A stretch of 60,000 bases of DNA from assembly GCF_030272615.1 (NCBI RefSeq), contig NC_081410.1:111791433-111851432 (forward strand). Reading direction: 5' to 3'. Positions 46,832 to 58,343 of this stretch are shown here, one piece after another. Made by a program: the position numbers and the translations under genes. Each line of letters begins with the position of its first letter. Position 1 is the first letter of the stretch. The notes below the pieces were generated by a model. That model made no database searches, was not told the DNA's origin, and worked only from the letters and a program-made list of their open reading frames with translations. Origin of the DNA: Cryptomeria japonica (taxonomy: Eukaryota; Streptophyta; Pinopsida; Cupressales; Cupressaceae).

Positions 46832-48316
46832 TGTTATTTGTAAGGAACCAGTTATTACTGAGAGAGAGGGTGAATCAGTAATAACAGTAAACTTTAACAA
46901 CCACCAAATACATCTTTCAAAACAACTCATGAACAGTACCAATAATAACTGAAATCATACTGTTGATCAGATTTATCAAATTGTTCTTCTAAGTGTTCAT
47001 CAACATGTATGCAATAGAAAGATATCAACTCAACATATAAGAAATCAAGAAACACATGAACACCAAGATTTTCACATGGAAACCCAAATGGGAAAAACCA
47101 CGGTGGGAATTGGTACCCACAACATTTTTGCACTCTTTGGGAATCTGCCCTGTTAGGAGCCTAGCCCAGTTAGGAGCTTACAAATATGCCTGGTTAGGAG
47201 CAAACCCTGTTAGGAGTCCCTTAGTTAAGTAATTTACCTCATCCTTGTTAGGATCTTTACTCTGTTAGGAGTAACCTTGTGAAAGGATTTAGAACCCAAG
47301 CTAATGAGTCACTCGGTGAAGGGATTTATATAATCAGACCTATCAGGACCTACCCAGTTAAGAGATTGAGTATGTTGCAATTGTTAGGAAACAATAGATT
47401 TATGATCTGAAAATAGAACTCTTTGCTTGCTTGTATAGATCTTTTTCTTCTCCAATATGCTTCTCTCTTGCAAACACACACACTAGTTCGACCACACACT
47501 CTTCCTTTCATCACTGACATAGTAAATCATCACAGACTTACCCTAAATAGACTTTACAACTTATTTGGTTACAAAACCCTAACCTCATACTAATATTTAC
47601 ATCATAGATCATCACAGATCTTTACAAATCATTACAGATCATCATATGGATCATTACAATCAATTACAAATCAATTGCAGTCGTTGAACGATCACTGCAC
47701 ATTGATCTGATACACTTTCGAACCCTTAGCTCATTCTACTAAGCACTTCACTCATTCCCAAGAAATTTTCTCATTGATCTTGCCAAAACAACATTTAAAC
47801 ACTTCACGTGGATTCAGCCACATCATCACCATCTTACAAACATAATGTAATACATCGCCGAACTCAAAATCATTACCAGTTATAAGATTTGAAAGCCAAT
47901 TCTTAAACCCTACTAAAACCCTACATAAAATACATTAGTCAATCACAAACATGACTGTAGGTAGCCAAAACATGATGTGGTTCTGGTCATAACCTCATTA
48001 CGATGTTACCAACACATATTCCAAACCACAACACCAAATTCCTCATTAATCTCAAGATCCAATTACTTAAGCATAACATAGTTTCACATTTACCACTTAA
48101 AGTCTTATTTGTTAGTTCACTGTCAAATCCATTCCATAGCTTTCTAGTCAATCATAGATGACTTAGATAACATGATAGAATAATGTAATCATAGTTACCA
48201 TCAATGACAACACAAACTAATCATCAGGTCATGAAACAACATCTCAACTATATCATCACCAACAGTCCTTATACCGGTTCATTAATATCATCAACAGTTA
48301 TGCCAATATGCCAACA
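46832..48316 (-). repeat. Single LTR with internal sequence on both sides
   Basis: 1,485 bp, plus-strand TGTTATTTG to TGCCAACA, with GAGAGAGAGGGTGAATC near the left end. A primer-binding site and gag lie to its left, while a purine tract (minus AAAGGGGGAGAA, 48317-48328) and the end of pol lie to its right. So it serves as 5' LTR for D' and 3' LTR for D. No second copy is seen in the window. Confidence 0.88.
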
Positions 48317-48629
48317 TTCTCCCCCTTTGGCATTAATGGCAACATTGAAAAACCTCATCATGTTGAACTGAATTGATTTGTTTTGTACTTGCTCTCATCT
48401 CCTTTGTATTTCTTTTATCGGTTATCTATTTCTTCTTCTTCTCAACTAGTTCTTCTCCCCCTTTGACAGCAATGCCAAAGGTGTAAATACCTCTGTTGTT
48501 TTCATCTTTGTTGCTGCCATCTATGTTTATCTCATCATAGTTGCTCCCCCTAAGGAGTAGCCCACTTCACATCAATCCAAAATTGAAAGATATTAAATAA
48601 ATTCACCATATTGATGCATAACCAACATC
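48317..48629 (-). other. D polypurine tract and 3' non-coding region
   Basis: Two CCCCCTTTG(A/G)CA(G/T) tracts (48320 and 48457, plus strand), i.e. two purine tracts on the sense strand, and no coding sequence. Only the first abuts the LTR. Confidence 0.75.
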
Positions 48630-50043
48630 TTAGTTGATCTTGTGCAGGGGTACAACCCCTAATCTACCTCTAAGATATTCAAATGTTGTCTTAGGCAAAG
48701 GTTTAGTGAATATATCTACTAACTGCTCTTTTCTAGACACATACTCTATTTTTACTTTCTTCTCATGTACTCTTTCCCTTAGAAAGTGGTACTTCAACTC
48801 AATGTGCTTTATTCTTGCATGGAATATAGGTTTTTTTGAAATATTAATAGCACTAGTGTTATCACAGTGAATAGTCACTGGTCCAGGCATGTCTTCCTTA
48901 AAACCTTCCAAAATATGTCTCATCCATATAGCCTGAGTACAATTCATTGATTCTACCACATATTCTACTTCAGCTGTAGATTGTGAAATACAAGATTGTT
49001 TCTTGTTTATCTAGGACACCAATCTTTCTCCTAAAAGAAAGCTCCACCGGTTGTGCTTTTCCGGTCATCAACATTTCCAACCCAGTCTGCATCTATGAAA
49101 ACCTTTAAAGAAAAATTATCATTGTAAGGATACCACAAACCATAATCAATTGTTCCTTTCATATCCCTAAATATCCTTTTTACCGCTACCATGTGTCTCT
49201 ACTTAGGATCTTTCTGAAATCTTGCAACCAATCCAATAGCATGTGCAATGTCTGGTCTATTGTGAACAACATAATGCAGCATTCTAATAATAGACTTGTA
49301 TTATTTCTCACCTTCAGATGGTGAATCATCTTGTTTTGATAATTTACAACCTATCACCATCAGAGTACCGACCGGTTTACAATCTTCCATGCCAAAATTT
49401 TTCAAAACTTCTTTTACATACTTAGTTTGACAAATAAATATTCCATTTTCCAGTTGTTGAGTCTGTAAACCAATAAAGAATTTTATCTCATCGATAAGAG
49501 ACATCTCAAATTCTTTCTTCATTTCATCTGCAAAAGACATACACATGTCATCATTTTCACCAAATATTATATCATCAACAAAAACTTTAGCAAGTAACAT
49601 TTTGTCTCCATCAGTCTTTAAATATATGTTAATGTCTTCACTGGTTCTCTGGAATCCTATCTTGATCAGATGTGCATGTAATCTTTCAAACCATGCTCTC
49701 GGAGCTTGCTTCAATCCATATAGTTCCTTGTGCAGTTTGTAAACCATATTTTCATCTTCACTCAATGCAAAACCATTTGGTTGTTCTATATATACTTCTT
49801 GTTCCAAGATACCATTCAAAAAAGCTAATTTAACTTCACATATCTAGGTATAACTGGTTTTGGTATAGAAGACTCTTCTTGTTCTTCTTCTTCATCTCCA
49901 TCTTTATCTTCATCATCTACCGGTTGAGCATCATCATTTGCACTGTTCTGCTCAACATCTTTCAGCACTTCTAGTTCAATAATCATAAGTTTTTTATCAT
50001 TATCTGCTTCATTAGATCTGCTGGTATCATCAGATTTATTCAC
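48630..50043 (-). pseudogene. D, copia RT-RNase H remnant
   Basis: From the right: an acidic linker (DDEDKDGDEEEEQEESS, about 49880) ending PRYVKLN, then an abrupt jump at about 49825 to FLNGILEQEVYIEQPNGF, so the first part of RT (about 150 residues) is deleted. The rest of RT is well kept (LYGLKQAPRAWFERLHAHL, FVDDIIF at about 49570, FFIGLQTQQLENGIF). RNase H follows with a frameshift near 49040 (RKSTTGGAFF; DNTSAINISKKP; DIFTKPLPKTTFEYL), ending at 48630. It is a different copia family from A and E. Confidence 0.88.
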
Positions 50044-53029
50044 AACATGTCTTTTTTCATGGTGGTGGTTATTGTAAGTCCTTAGAAATCTTCTCTAGAT
50101 ATTTATCTAGATAGCAGCAATTAGAGAGGAGTTTTAGCTTTCTTTTTACTTAATATTGTAGCTAGTTAGGTTCACTCTAGCATAAAAATGTATGGTAACT
50201 AAAAAAATTAGTTTTAAGACTAAATTTTTCATGTAATTTTTTGAATCAAAGCAATATCTATCAATCTCAAACTACAGACTACTATAATTACACGTTTTGC
50301 AATAATAAATTTTAGTTGTTACCTTCTATTTTAAGGTTGTTTCCTTGTGTGTAATGCATCAATTGATGAGTATTTTGTGTTGGTGGAGAAAAATAGGGTT
50401 CCAGCAATTAAGATAATAAAACCACTAATCTCACCTAAGGGACCAACACATTAAAGAGGGGTGAATCCAATAAATCTAACGACAATAAAATTAGGAAAAG
50501 GGTTGAAATTCTAATTAGATTCACTAGTTTTAAATTTGCCACCCTCTTTTAGCTGAAATTGAATTTGAATTGTATGATTTAGGATGAAGAAATGGATAAT
50601 GAAAATGAAAAATTAAAATCAAACTGATACATATATCAAATAGAGTCACAGACAAGGATCTGAGCAGAAGAAGAGAATCATGACTTGTTCCTGAAAGTTT
50701 GGGCTAATTTTTTGAGAATGAGTAGCTAGGTCACCCTAGTCCTTTAACTCTATTGCAGACAAGTAGGATCAATTATGGATCAAGAAGATGCACTAGATTC
50801 ACTATCAGAAACTCATGTAGAATTTTTAGGATCAGGTAGATAGGTCATGCTAGTCCTCCACTTTTTGCTCCATTGAAATCTAAACCTTCTCATCATCAAC
50901 AACACTATCAAAATCTCTTATTACAAATCTTGAGTCAATTCCTAGCACACAAAAAGAGAGGAAAAAGGTTCTTGGTAGGGGTTTCCCTTAGGCCAAACCT
51001 CGATTTAGGAATTAACCTTGAATTGAATAATGTAAATACTAAAATAAACACTAGGAGATATACCTTATATATGGAATGGTTGTTGAGAAGATTGATGATG
51101 CAACACTTTTTGATATGATCACAAATGTTGGATGTAATAACATGACAAACAAATGAGCATGAAAGACCTAATAAAAAACACATGCTTGCATGAATATTGA
51201 TGTAACCTTACTCCAAAAAAATTTCAAACGATTAAATGTTGTCTTGAATGCCTAAAAAATGATTTATGATGAATTCTCGAATACACAAGTGCTAGGTAAG
51301 GAGTCTTAGATTGCTTCTAGGTTTGAAATAAATTGATAGGATGTCTTTATATAGGGTTCCCAAGGTAAATCATCAATTAGGTTGACCTATAATGGTTAAG
51401 TTGAGCCAGAATGACCAAAACCTATTAGGGAGGGAAATATCGCACCCAAATTCAAATTGGGTCCCATTTAAGGAGGACCAAGACGGTGAGGCACCCTAGT
51501 CCAAGAACAAGGCACCACCACGCCTAGTGCAAGAGCACCCTTGTGCTCACAATGGGAAAAAATTGATAGTTTGGTTTCATTTTGTGTTGTTTCATGTTAA
51601 TAAGGCTATTTTGGGCCATTATTGTTCATTTGGACCCATTTGTGCAAGTATGAGGTCAATTGGTTCAAAATTGTAAAGATTGTCAAAGTTGTCTTGACAA
51701 CGTTTTGTGTTTTCTTGTCAAAATTTCAAAAAGTTGTTAAATGGTAGTTGGGGTCGGTTTAGATGATAAAAAATAATTTGATTAGCATAAATAGGCCCAC
51801 CTTGTATGATCCAAGGGTTGAAGGTTGAAAATTTGAAGTTGGAGCAATAAAAACACATCATTTTTTGCATTTTTCCTCATGTTTTTTTCACTCTTTTATA
51901 TCAAGTACGGATTTGTATGACATTTTACTAGTTTTAAATAAATTGTGGTTGATGGAGGACTAAATTATCTTTTATTTTCCATTGGTTTGGTGTAATTTCA
52001 TCAAGTTTTAAGAAAGTTATTGTTGTTTTGGTGTAAACTGGTAAAAACCGTAGGTAGGGTAACCAGTGAACAAATAAAATATACATAACTTTTTATTCCA
52101 CTAATAGAAAACCCTCTAACTCAATGGAATGACTTATTTTTATATGTATTTTATTATTTTGGGAGTGTAGAGGCAGATTTGGAGGTTGGCACATGCAATG
52201 ATGTTGTGAATGGTCTGATATCCCTATGTATCAGACTGAAAAAACCGGTGAGAGGATCAAATTGGCATTGTAGAAGTCAAAAAGGTTGATTTGCCTAGTA
52301 AAATGTGTTGAGATGATGTATGGGGGCTCTACCCAATCAAAGGATCTGTTGAAGTGTCAAGGAGTGCAAGAGAAGAAACATTTTTGTTGACTGTCCTAAT
52401 AGACCTCCTATCATAGTGGTCTATCACCAATCATATGAATGTTGAAAATAGAGTTATAGTGGGAGTCCCTCATTGTTGTAAGACCAATTTGGTGTGTATA
52501 AACCTTGTGTAGGGTCCTCCAAGTAGGTTGAGAGGGTTTCAAGTAGAATATGCATTTGTTTAGCCTTTTGGCCATCAATAGGACAATCCTAATTGCAAAG
52601 GTCTAATATATATATATAAATGAAAGAGAGTGTGGAGATGTTGCAATCCACAACATTGTATTTGTTGCAATTTCACAAGTCCAAATACTAGTATGTACAT
52701 GCTTCCCTTTGATTTTAGTCCCAAACCTCATGAATGTGCAAGCCTAGGAACCAAGTAATGCTTCTAAGGGTGTGTAGATTATGGAATATATGATCATTGT
52801 CCTTGTAGGTTGAAACCATTGCACAAACCCCCCTACCTCTACATCAATGGCCTATTCCTCCAAAACTAGGACCAAAAGATCAACAAATGGGGAAAGGCAC
52901 CTCTTATATGGGGCCCACTCAGTGGTGTCAACAAGTGACATCAGGTTCAGAGTAAAAAGGGACCAAAGTGGGCCTAGGGGGATGAAAATAGGATACACTA
53001 AAGTAGGAGCACAAACATAAAGTATGCTC
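50044..53029. other. 3-kb stretch without recognisable genes
   Basis: Both strands read. At 50453-50466 an AAAGAGGGGTGAATCC motif like those in the copia LTRs hints at a decayed LTR (50380 onward). The tract 51470-51545 is GC-richer (CACC and AGGC words). A TA run lies at 52604-52616. Frames up to 82 codons show no domain. The stretch ends where the truncated LTR of E begins. Confidence 0.5.
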
Positions 53030-54329
53030 GGACCCACTAAGAAATATACTCTTCTAGAGTATGCTTGGTTAAAAGAAAATCATGTTAAAGATTACAAACA
53101 CATTGCTAGATGTGACCCGGTTAAGGGATTTCCCTTAGATATGTTAGGATCTTCACCTTGTTAGAAGTGACCTTCTTAAAGGATTTCAAACACTCAATCA
53201 GAATGTCACCTTACTAGAGGGTTTTACAAATAAGACTGTTAAGTCCACTCGGTTAAGAGATTTTTTGTCACTTTCACAAACTAACAGTAATAAAAATCTA
53301 TCTGCAACTTCACATCCAAAATGCTAAAGTAGATCCCTATTTGTTCAATACAATCTAGACATAGAACTAATCTTGTCTATCTATTGGGCTTCTATACTCT
53401 ATTATTCTAACAGGTCTTCAAGCTTCTGTGCTCGGTAATCACTATGTAGCATCCCTATGCATAGACTTGCCCACATGTATTGTTTATCAACAGTTTCCTA
53501 TTTATAAACAATTAGGTAACTGCTTAATCTCCTTGATCACATTTCCCATGATCAGTCATAGCCATCAGATCTTCAATCTTGTCCAAGTTCAATGCATCTT
53601 TCGATCTGAAAACATTTTACCCCGCCTTGGAACTTGTATATATTTCTTGGAACTTGTGTCAGGGTATTGCGGTTCAATCTGAGCTGTAGATCTTCATGCC
53701 GACTTTCCTTTGCCTTAGATTCATTAACAAACTTCATGCACAACTCACCAATCATTTAATCAGTTCCAGCTCATCAACTTCCTTCATTAAATATCGCATG
53801 TAAACATTTAGTGCATTCTGTTATAGCTCAGTTACAACTCGGTAACAACTCGGTGAATACTAAGCTTCACTCGGTAGACATTCCACCTTCATTAACCGAT
53901 AGCGATAACCTTAGGGTTTACCGACTAGGTTCCTTAGGGTTTACCGACTAGGTTCTTTGCTTGATAACATAGTGTAGTATTAACCTTTACAATTTGCAAC
54001 ACATGTATGATGTTAAAACAATCATGATCTCATCATTGTCTAACTCGGTACTAGTTGCCCATTGAATACCTTATTCATCCCCTTATTCATCATATTATTT
54101 CCTGTGTCTTTTACCGACATTTTTATATTCTTCATATCATACTTCTCAAGATATGGCAAAATCATACTGAATTAGAAAATCAATTTCTTGACATCAATGA
54201 CAAAATAATAATATCAAGACAGTAAACATCTTTAATCAGTTATATCCATAATCATCAACAACCTTCTCAATATCCTTAATGAAATGCCAACAATCTTTCA
54301 TTGTCTGTTATAATGTTATATTGCCAACA
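53030..54329 (-). repeat. Element E partial 3' LTR
   Basis: Begins at GACCCACTAAGAAATATACTC, equivalent to 7747 in element A, and ends TGCCAACA. Has two copies of the CCTTAGGGTTTACC unit (53906-53955). The minus-strand purine tract AAAGGGGGAGAT (54330-54341) lies inside it. Confidence 0.9.
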
Positions 54330-54786
54330 ATCTCCCCCTTTGGCATTGATGGCAAAACCAATTTATTTGACCTTAAAAGATTCGGATTGCTATGATTTTG
54401 AAATGCTGAAATGCTCTCCCCCATACATTAGAATTCTCCTCTTTTCTTCAGTCTTCTTTCCAATTTGTAGTCTGCTTAGTTTTTTTTAGTCTTCTCCCCT
54501 GATAGGTCTTTTTCCCTTGTATTAGTCTTTAGTCTTCTCCCCCTTTAACAAAAATGCCAAAAAGTAAAGAAGTAAAACATAATTTCTTTCTGTAAGAAGT
54601 TATTTCCTATTGTTGTGTATCAACTGAGTCTTGGTTAGAGCATTTGTCTTCAATTCTTATTCCCTGTATTGTTTCCTGTATTATTTCCTGTACACCTTTA
54701 GAAAACATCCTAAAGTGTATAAATCAGCATCAACTCCTAAGAGATATGCGATAGAGCCATCGGATTGATGCTTTCACCGAACTCAG
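54330..54786 (-). other. Element E 3' non-coding region
   Basis: Corresponds to 8996-9443 in A. Contains the polypurine tract at the LTR edge and a second one near 54538. No coding sequence. Confidence 0.8.
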
Positions 54787-56591
54787 TCAGTGAGTAGAAG
54801 ATAGGGGTAGGACCCCTAACTTACTTCTGAGATATTCAAAAGTGTCCCTAGGTAGTGGCTTGGTGAAGATATCTGCTATTTGTTCCTTTGTGCTAACATA
54901 CTCCAACACCACTTTCTTCTCTTGAGCTTCTTCTCTAAGATAATGATATTTGATAGAGATGTGCTTTGTCTTAGAGTGCATAACAAGATTTTTTGAAATA
55001 TTAATGGCACTAGTATTGTCACAGAATATAGTTACTGGCTCGGTAACTTTCTCATTTATACCTTCCAACAGTTGTTTGATCCATGCAATGTTGGTACAAT
55101 TCAATGCTGCAGCAACGTATTCAGCTTCTGTTGTTGACTATGAAACACATCCTTGTTTTTTGCTAAGCCAACTCACTAGTCTTTCTCCTAAAAAAAAAGC
55201 TCATCCACTTGTGCCTTTTCTATCATCAATGTTGCCTGCCCAATCAGCATCAGTATAAACTTTTAAATCAAAATTATTTCCTTTTTGATATACTAAGCCA
55301 TAATCCTCAATGCCTTTCAAGTATCTAAAAATTCTTTTGATTGTTGTCATGTGTGTTTCCTTAGAATCTGTAGAGAATCTTGCAACTATACCTACTGCAT
55401 GTGCTATATCTGGTCTGTTGTGAACAACATATTGTAGCTTTCCAATCATGGATCGGTAAAGTGTCTCATCAACAGATGCAGATTCATCATTCTTTGACAA
55501 TTTACAGTTGGTAGTCATAGGAGTACTTACTGGTTTTGAATCCTCCATTCCAAATTTCTTCAAGATTTCCTTTATGTACTTGGATTGAGTAATGAAAATC
55601 TCATTTTTCATTTGTAGTATCTGTAAACCTATAAATTACTTTATCTCACCGATTAATGACATCTCAAATTCTTTGCTCATTTCATTTCCAAAGTTCTTGC
55701 ATAGAGATTCATTGCCACAAAATATAATATCATCAACAAATATGGCTGAGATCAGTATTCCATTATCATCATTCTTCATGTACATGTTGTTGTTCTCACT
55801 TGTCCTTATAAAACCAATCTTAATCAAATAAGAGTGCAATCTTTCATACCATGCTCTTGGTGCTTGTTTCAAACCATATAAAGCTTTGTTCAATTTACAT
55901 ACCTGATCTTTATTATTGTCTTCAACAAATCCTTCAGGTTGTTCAATAAAAACTTCTTCTTCTAATATTCCATTCAAAAATGCAGATTTAACATCCATTT
56001 GATATACCTTGAAGTTTTTGAAAGCAGCATAGACCAACAATGTTCTTACTCCTTCAAGTCTAGAAATAGGTGCAAAAGTTTCACCATAATCAATTCCTTC
56101 TTCTTGAGCATAACCTTTTCAAACTAGTCTTGCTTTGTTTCGAATGACCTCACCTTTTTCATTTAGCTTGTTTCTGAAAATCCACTTTGTACCGATTACA
56201 TTTTTGTCCTTTGGTCTTGGGATTAGTGTCCATGTGTCATTCTTCTTGATTTGATCAATCTCTTCTATCATAGCATTTATCCAATCTTTACTATTAAATG
56301 CCTCTTTCACTATTCTCGGTTCAAATTCAGATATCAAACATGTGTTCTGTCTCAGTTTGTTCCTTGTCATCACTGGATCATCCTTATCTCCTATAATCTG
56401 ACTTGGTACATGATGTCTTCTGACATACTTGGCTAATACAGTCTCAGTAGGCTCTGTATGATCTTCTTCATCACTCGGTAACTGGATATTCTCTTCATTT
56501 TCTTCAACAATCTTCTCTATAAGACTTCTCGGTTGAACATAGACAAATTCATCATAGTCTTCTGGTTCCTTGGAATTTCCTTCATCATTTT
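54787..56591 (-). pseudogene. Element E pol fragment, RT and RNase H
   Basis: Stays in one frame from 56373 to 54787. It holds the linker, KNDTWTLIPRP and NVIGTKWIF (56250-56165), a stop after ARLV (56119), MDVKSAFLNGILEEEVFIEQPEGF (55995-55925), LYGLKQAPRAWYERLH, FVDDIIF (about 55730), a stop at 55636, FITQSKYIKEILKKFG, DADWAGN, a stop near 55201 and DNTSAINISKN to the C-terminus. Apart from these stops, and one more near 55140, the RT and RNase H motifs are complete. Its 5' side is cut at 56591. Confidence 0.9.
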
Positions 56592-57141
56592 GTTATCACT
56601 GATTAAAAATGGGCTTTTCTTTTCCCATGATTGGCTATGGTTTGTTGAAATTTTGAATAGGGCGTAGTTTCAAATGCTTTATCTTTGTTCTAGACCTCAA
56701 GGGTTTAAGGGTTTTTTATTTTAGATCCTCTTGTGTTTGTTTTAAACCTTTTGGTTTCTAATCTTTCGTTACTTTATTCACTTAAGTAATGGGTCATGGG
56801 GTCATAAGAAGTGTTCCCCCTTGTTGTTTGCCTAGGTGGTCATGTTAATTAATCAAAAAATTTATGCCTTATATGTTTTTCTCCTAAAGTTGTTGGGCCT
56901 AGTAACTAGTGCGCATCTCGCGGGTGGATCCACGGCTCGTGTTATTTTGCTAGGTGAAGTTGCGCGTAATTTAAAACCAGCGAAGTTGCGAAAATGACAT
57001 GGCATGCCACATAGACGGTCAAGCTGGTTGATGATAGCGAGTAAAATGGCGACATGCAACACAAGTCACAACAGTCAGTGGGTCAGGATTAAAAGCTAAA
57101 AGGTGGGCCCCAGAGGTGAGTCAGGTCGCAGTTAGGAGATG
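56592..57141. other. Flank between E and the F regulatory region
   Basis: T-rich non-coding DNA to about 56890, then a clear change to GC-richer sequence. TGTTGGGCC at 56892 could be an LTR start for the F element; no partner is in the window. GCGAAGTTGCGAAA (56980-56993) recurs at 57957-57970. Confidence 0.4.
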
Positions 57142-57330
57142 ACCTAGCGGGTGCAGCTGTCAAGAATAAATTGAGTCCCCGTGGTCTTCTTTCGGAGTAT
57201 AAAAAGGTGACAAGTCAGCTCTGAAGGTGACTGGATGCCAGGTGTTCACAGTGAGTCAGCGAGCCCACCCCTCCCGAAAGCCTTTTCAGATGGTTAAATA
57301 CCGATCAACTTAAAAGATGATCTGACAGCC

Positions 57331-57384
57331 CGTGTTATTTCGCAAGGGTAAGATGCTCGTTCTTTATACCCCACGAAATAGCGA
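57331..57384. repeat. Stem-loop in first 279-bp unit
   Basis: Left arm GTTATTTCGCAAGGGTA (57334-57350) pairs imperfectly with TACCCCACGAAATAGC (57367-57382) around a loop AGATGCTCGTTCTTTA. Confidence 0.75.
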
Positions 57385-57612
57385 GAGTGAATGAGAGTTG
57401 TCCACATGTCATGATGGAGGACCTGGAGGATACAACTGTCAAGAGATTGTTGGGACCCCATGGTTTTCTTTCAACGTATAAAAAAGTGACAACTCAGCTC
57501 CGAAGGTGACTAGACGTCAGGTGTTCACAGTGAGTCAGCGGGCCCACCCCTCCCGAAAGCCTTTTCAGATGGTTAAATGCCGATCAACTTAAAAGATGAT
57601 CTAACAGCCCAC

Positions 57613-57661
57613 GCTATTTTGCAAGGGTAAGATGCTCGTTCTTTATACCCTGCGAAATAGC
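57613..57661. repeat. Stem-loop in second 279-bp unit
   Basis: GCTATTTTGCAAGGGTA (57613-57629) and TACCCTGCGAAATAGC (57646-57661) form a 16-bp stem with one G-T pair and one bulge. A lone left arm GCTATTTCGCAAG recurs at 57918-57930. Confidence 0.82.
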
Positions 57662-57680
57662 AAGAGTGAATGAGAGCCGT

Positions 57681-57702
57681 CCACGTGTCCGGCGACACGT
57701 GG
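57681..57702. promoter_or_regulatory. ACGTG inverted repeat (G-box/ABRE-like)
   Basis: CCACGTGTC-CGGC-GACACGTGG, two G-box cores in inverted orientation; a third, GACACGTGGCC, is at 57756-57766, just after a TATA box. In plants such sites bind bZIP and bHLH factors; here use by the element's promoter is inferred. Confidence 0.8.
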
Positions 57703-57743
57703 TCTAAGAAGAAAGTTGTGGGTCCGCCAAGGTGGAACCGGTG

Positions 57744-57750
57744 GTATAAA
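57744..57750 (+). promoter_or_regulatory. Candidate TATA box nearest to F
   Basis: TATAAAA in GGTGGTATAAAAGAAAG, about 600 bp before the F start and flanked by G-box elements on both sides. It is the third such TATA after those at 57198 and 57478. Confidence 0.55.
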
Positions 57751-57766
57751 AGAAAGACACGTGGCC

Positions 57767-58343
57767 AGCGTTAAGTCGAATGCGAAGGAAATTTCAAGGC
57801 CAATGGTTGGGCACCATGTGGTATCATATAGCCAATAGAGAAGCGGGACCCAACACGGAGCCAAAGCTGTTAGTTAATCTAACGCTCAATCAAGTTTCTT
57901 TTGATTGGACAGTCGGCGCTATTTCGCAAGACCAAGCTACCCGATAGTTATGCTTCGCGAAGTTGCGAAAGAGCAAAATGAAACACTTGCATGAACGTTG
58001 TGACCCGTTGGAGCAAAAAATATGAATTCTTGTATGAATTCAATTTTGAAGGGACGGTTGAAGCATGCAAAATCAATGTTGTAGTTAAGGCCGTGAGTAC
58101 AATATTTGATTTCCTATCAACCGGGTGAAGATATCTTTTAAAGAATTTTGCAGAGGAGCGGATGCAGAGCTATTTTCTTTAGGTACAGAGCAAGTCAGTT
58201 CAGTTGCAAAGCAAATTCCTTCAAGTCAAAAACAAGTTTTCTCGTATTCTTGTGTAGCAATTCCTATGTGCTGTGTTTTAGATAAGATAATTGATTTGTT
58301 ACAGGATTGTCTACAAGTGGTATTCATTTCTTACGTTTTCTAA
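57767..58343 (+). other. Leader of F
   Basis: No primer-binding site or LTR end could be fixed. Contains the GCGAAGTTGCGAAA repeat (57957-57970) and a 3'-splice-like TTGTTACAG at 58297-58305. A short 72-codon frame at 58125-58343 ends exactly before the F start codon and is not conserved-looking. Confidence 0.4.

Larger units (their letters stand above)
53030..56591 (-). mobile_element. Element E: truncated copia copy, same family as A
   Basis: Closely matches element A over its length: most of the 3' LTR (the outermost ~240 bp are missing), the purine tract, and RNase H, RT and linker up to the point matching about 11212 in A. Both ends are abrupt and there is no second LTR, primer site or target duplication, so this is a deletion or recombination product. 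It keeps the ten codons of RT that A has lost. Confidence 0.9.
57142..57699 (+). repeat. Tandem 279-bp duplication upstream of F
   Basis: 57142-57420 and 57421-57699 are diverged copies. Each has an ACTGTCAAGA start, a TATAAAAA box (57198, 57478), the conserved GTGTTCACAGTGAGTCAGCG and CCTCCCGAAAGCCTTTTCAG blocks, a stem-loop built on GCTATTTCGC, and GAATGAGAG with GTCCAC(A/G)TGTC at the end. Duplicated TATA boxes suggest a repeated promoter, as seen in some LTR U3 regions. Confidence 0.88.

Noticed and set aside
50873-51183. Opposing 81- and 82-codon frames
   Set aside because: Mutual shadows in AT-rich DNA with no recognisable motif.
58297-58305. Splice acceptor TTGTTACAG before F
   Set aside because: A lone acceptor-like word; no matching donor or second coding exon could be supported.
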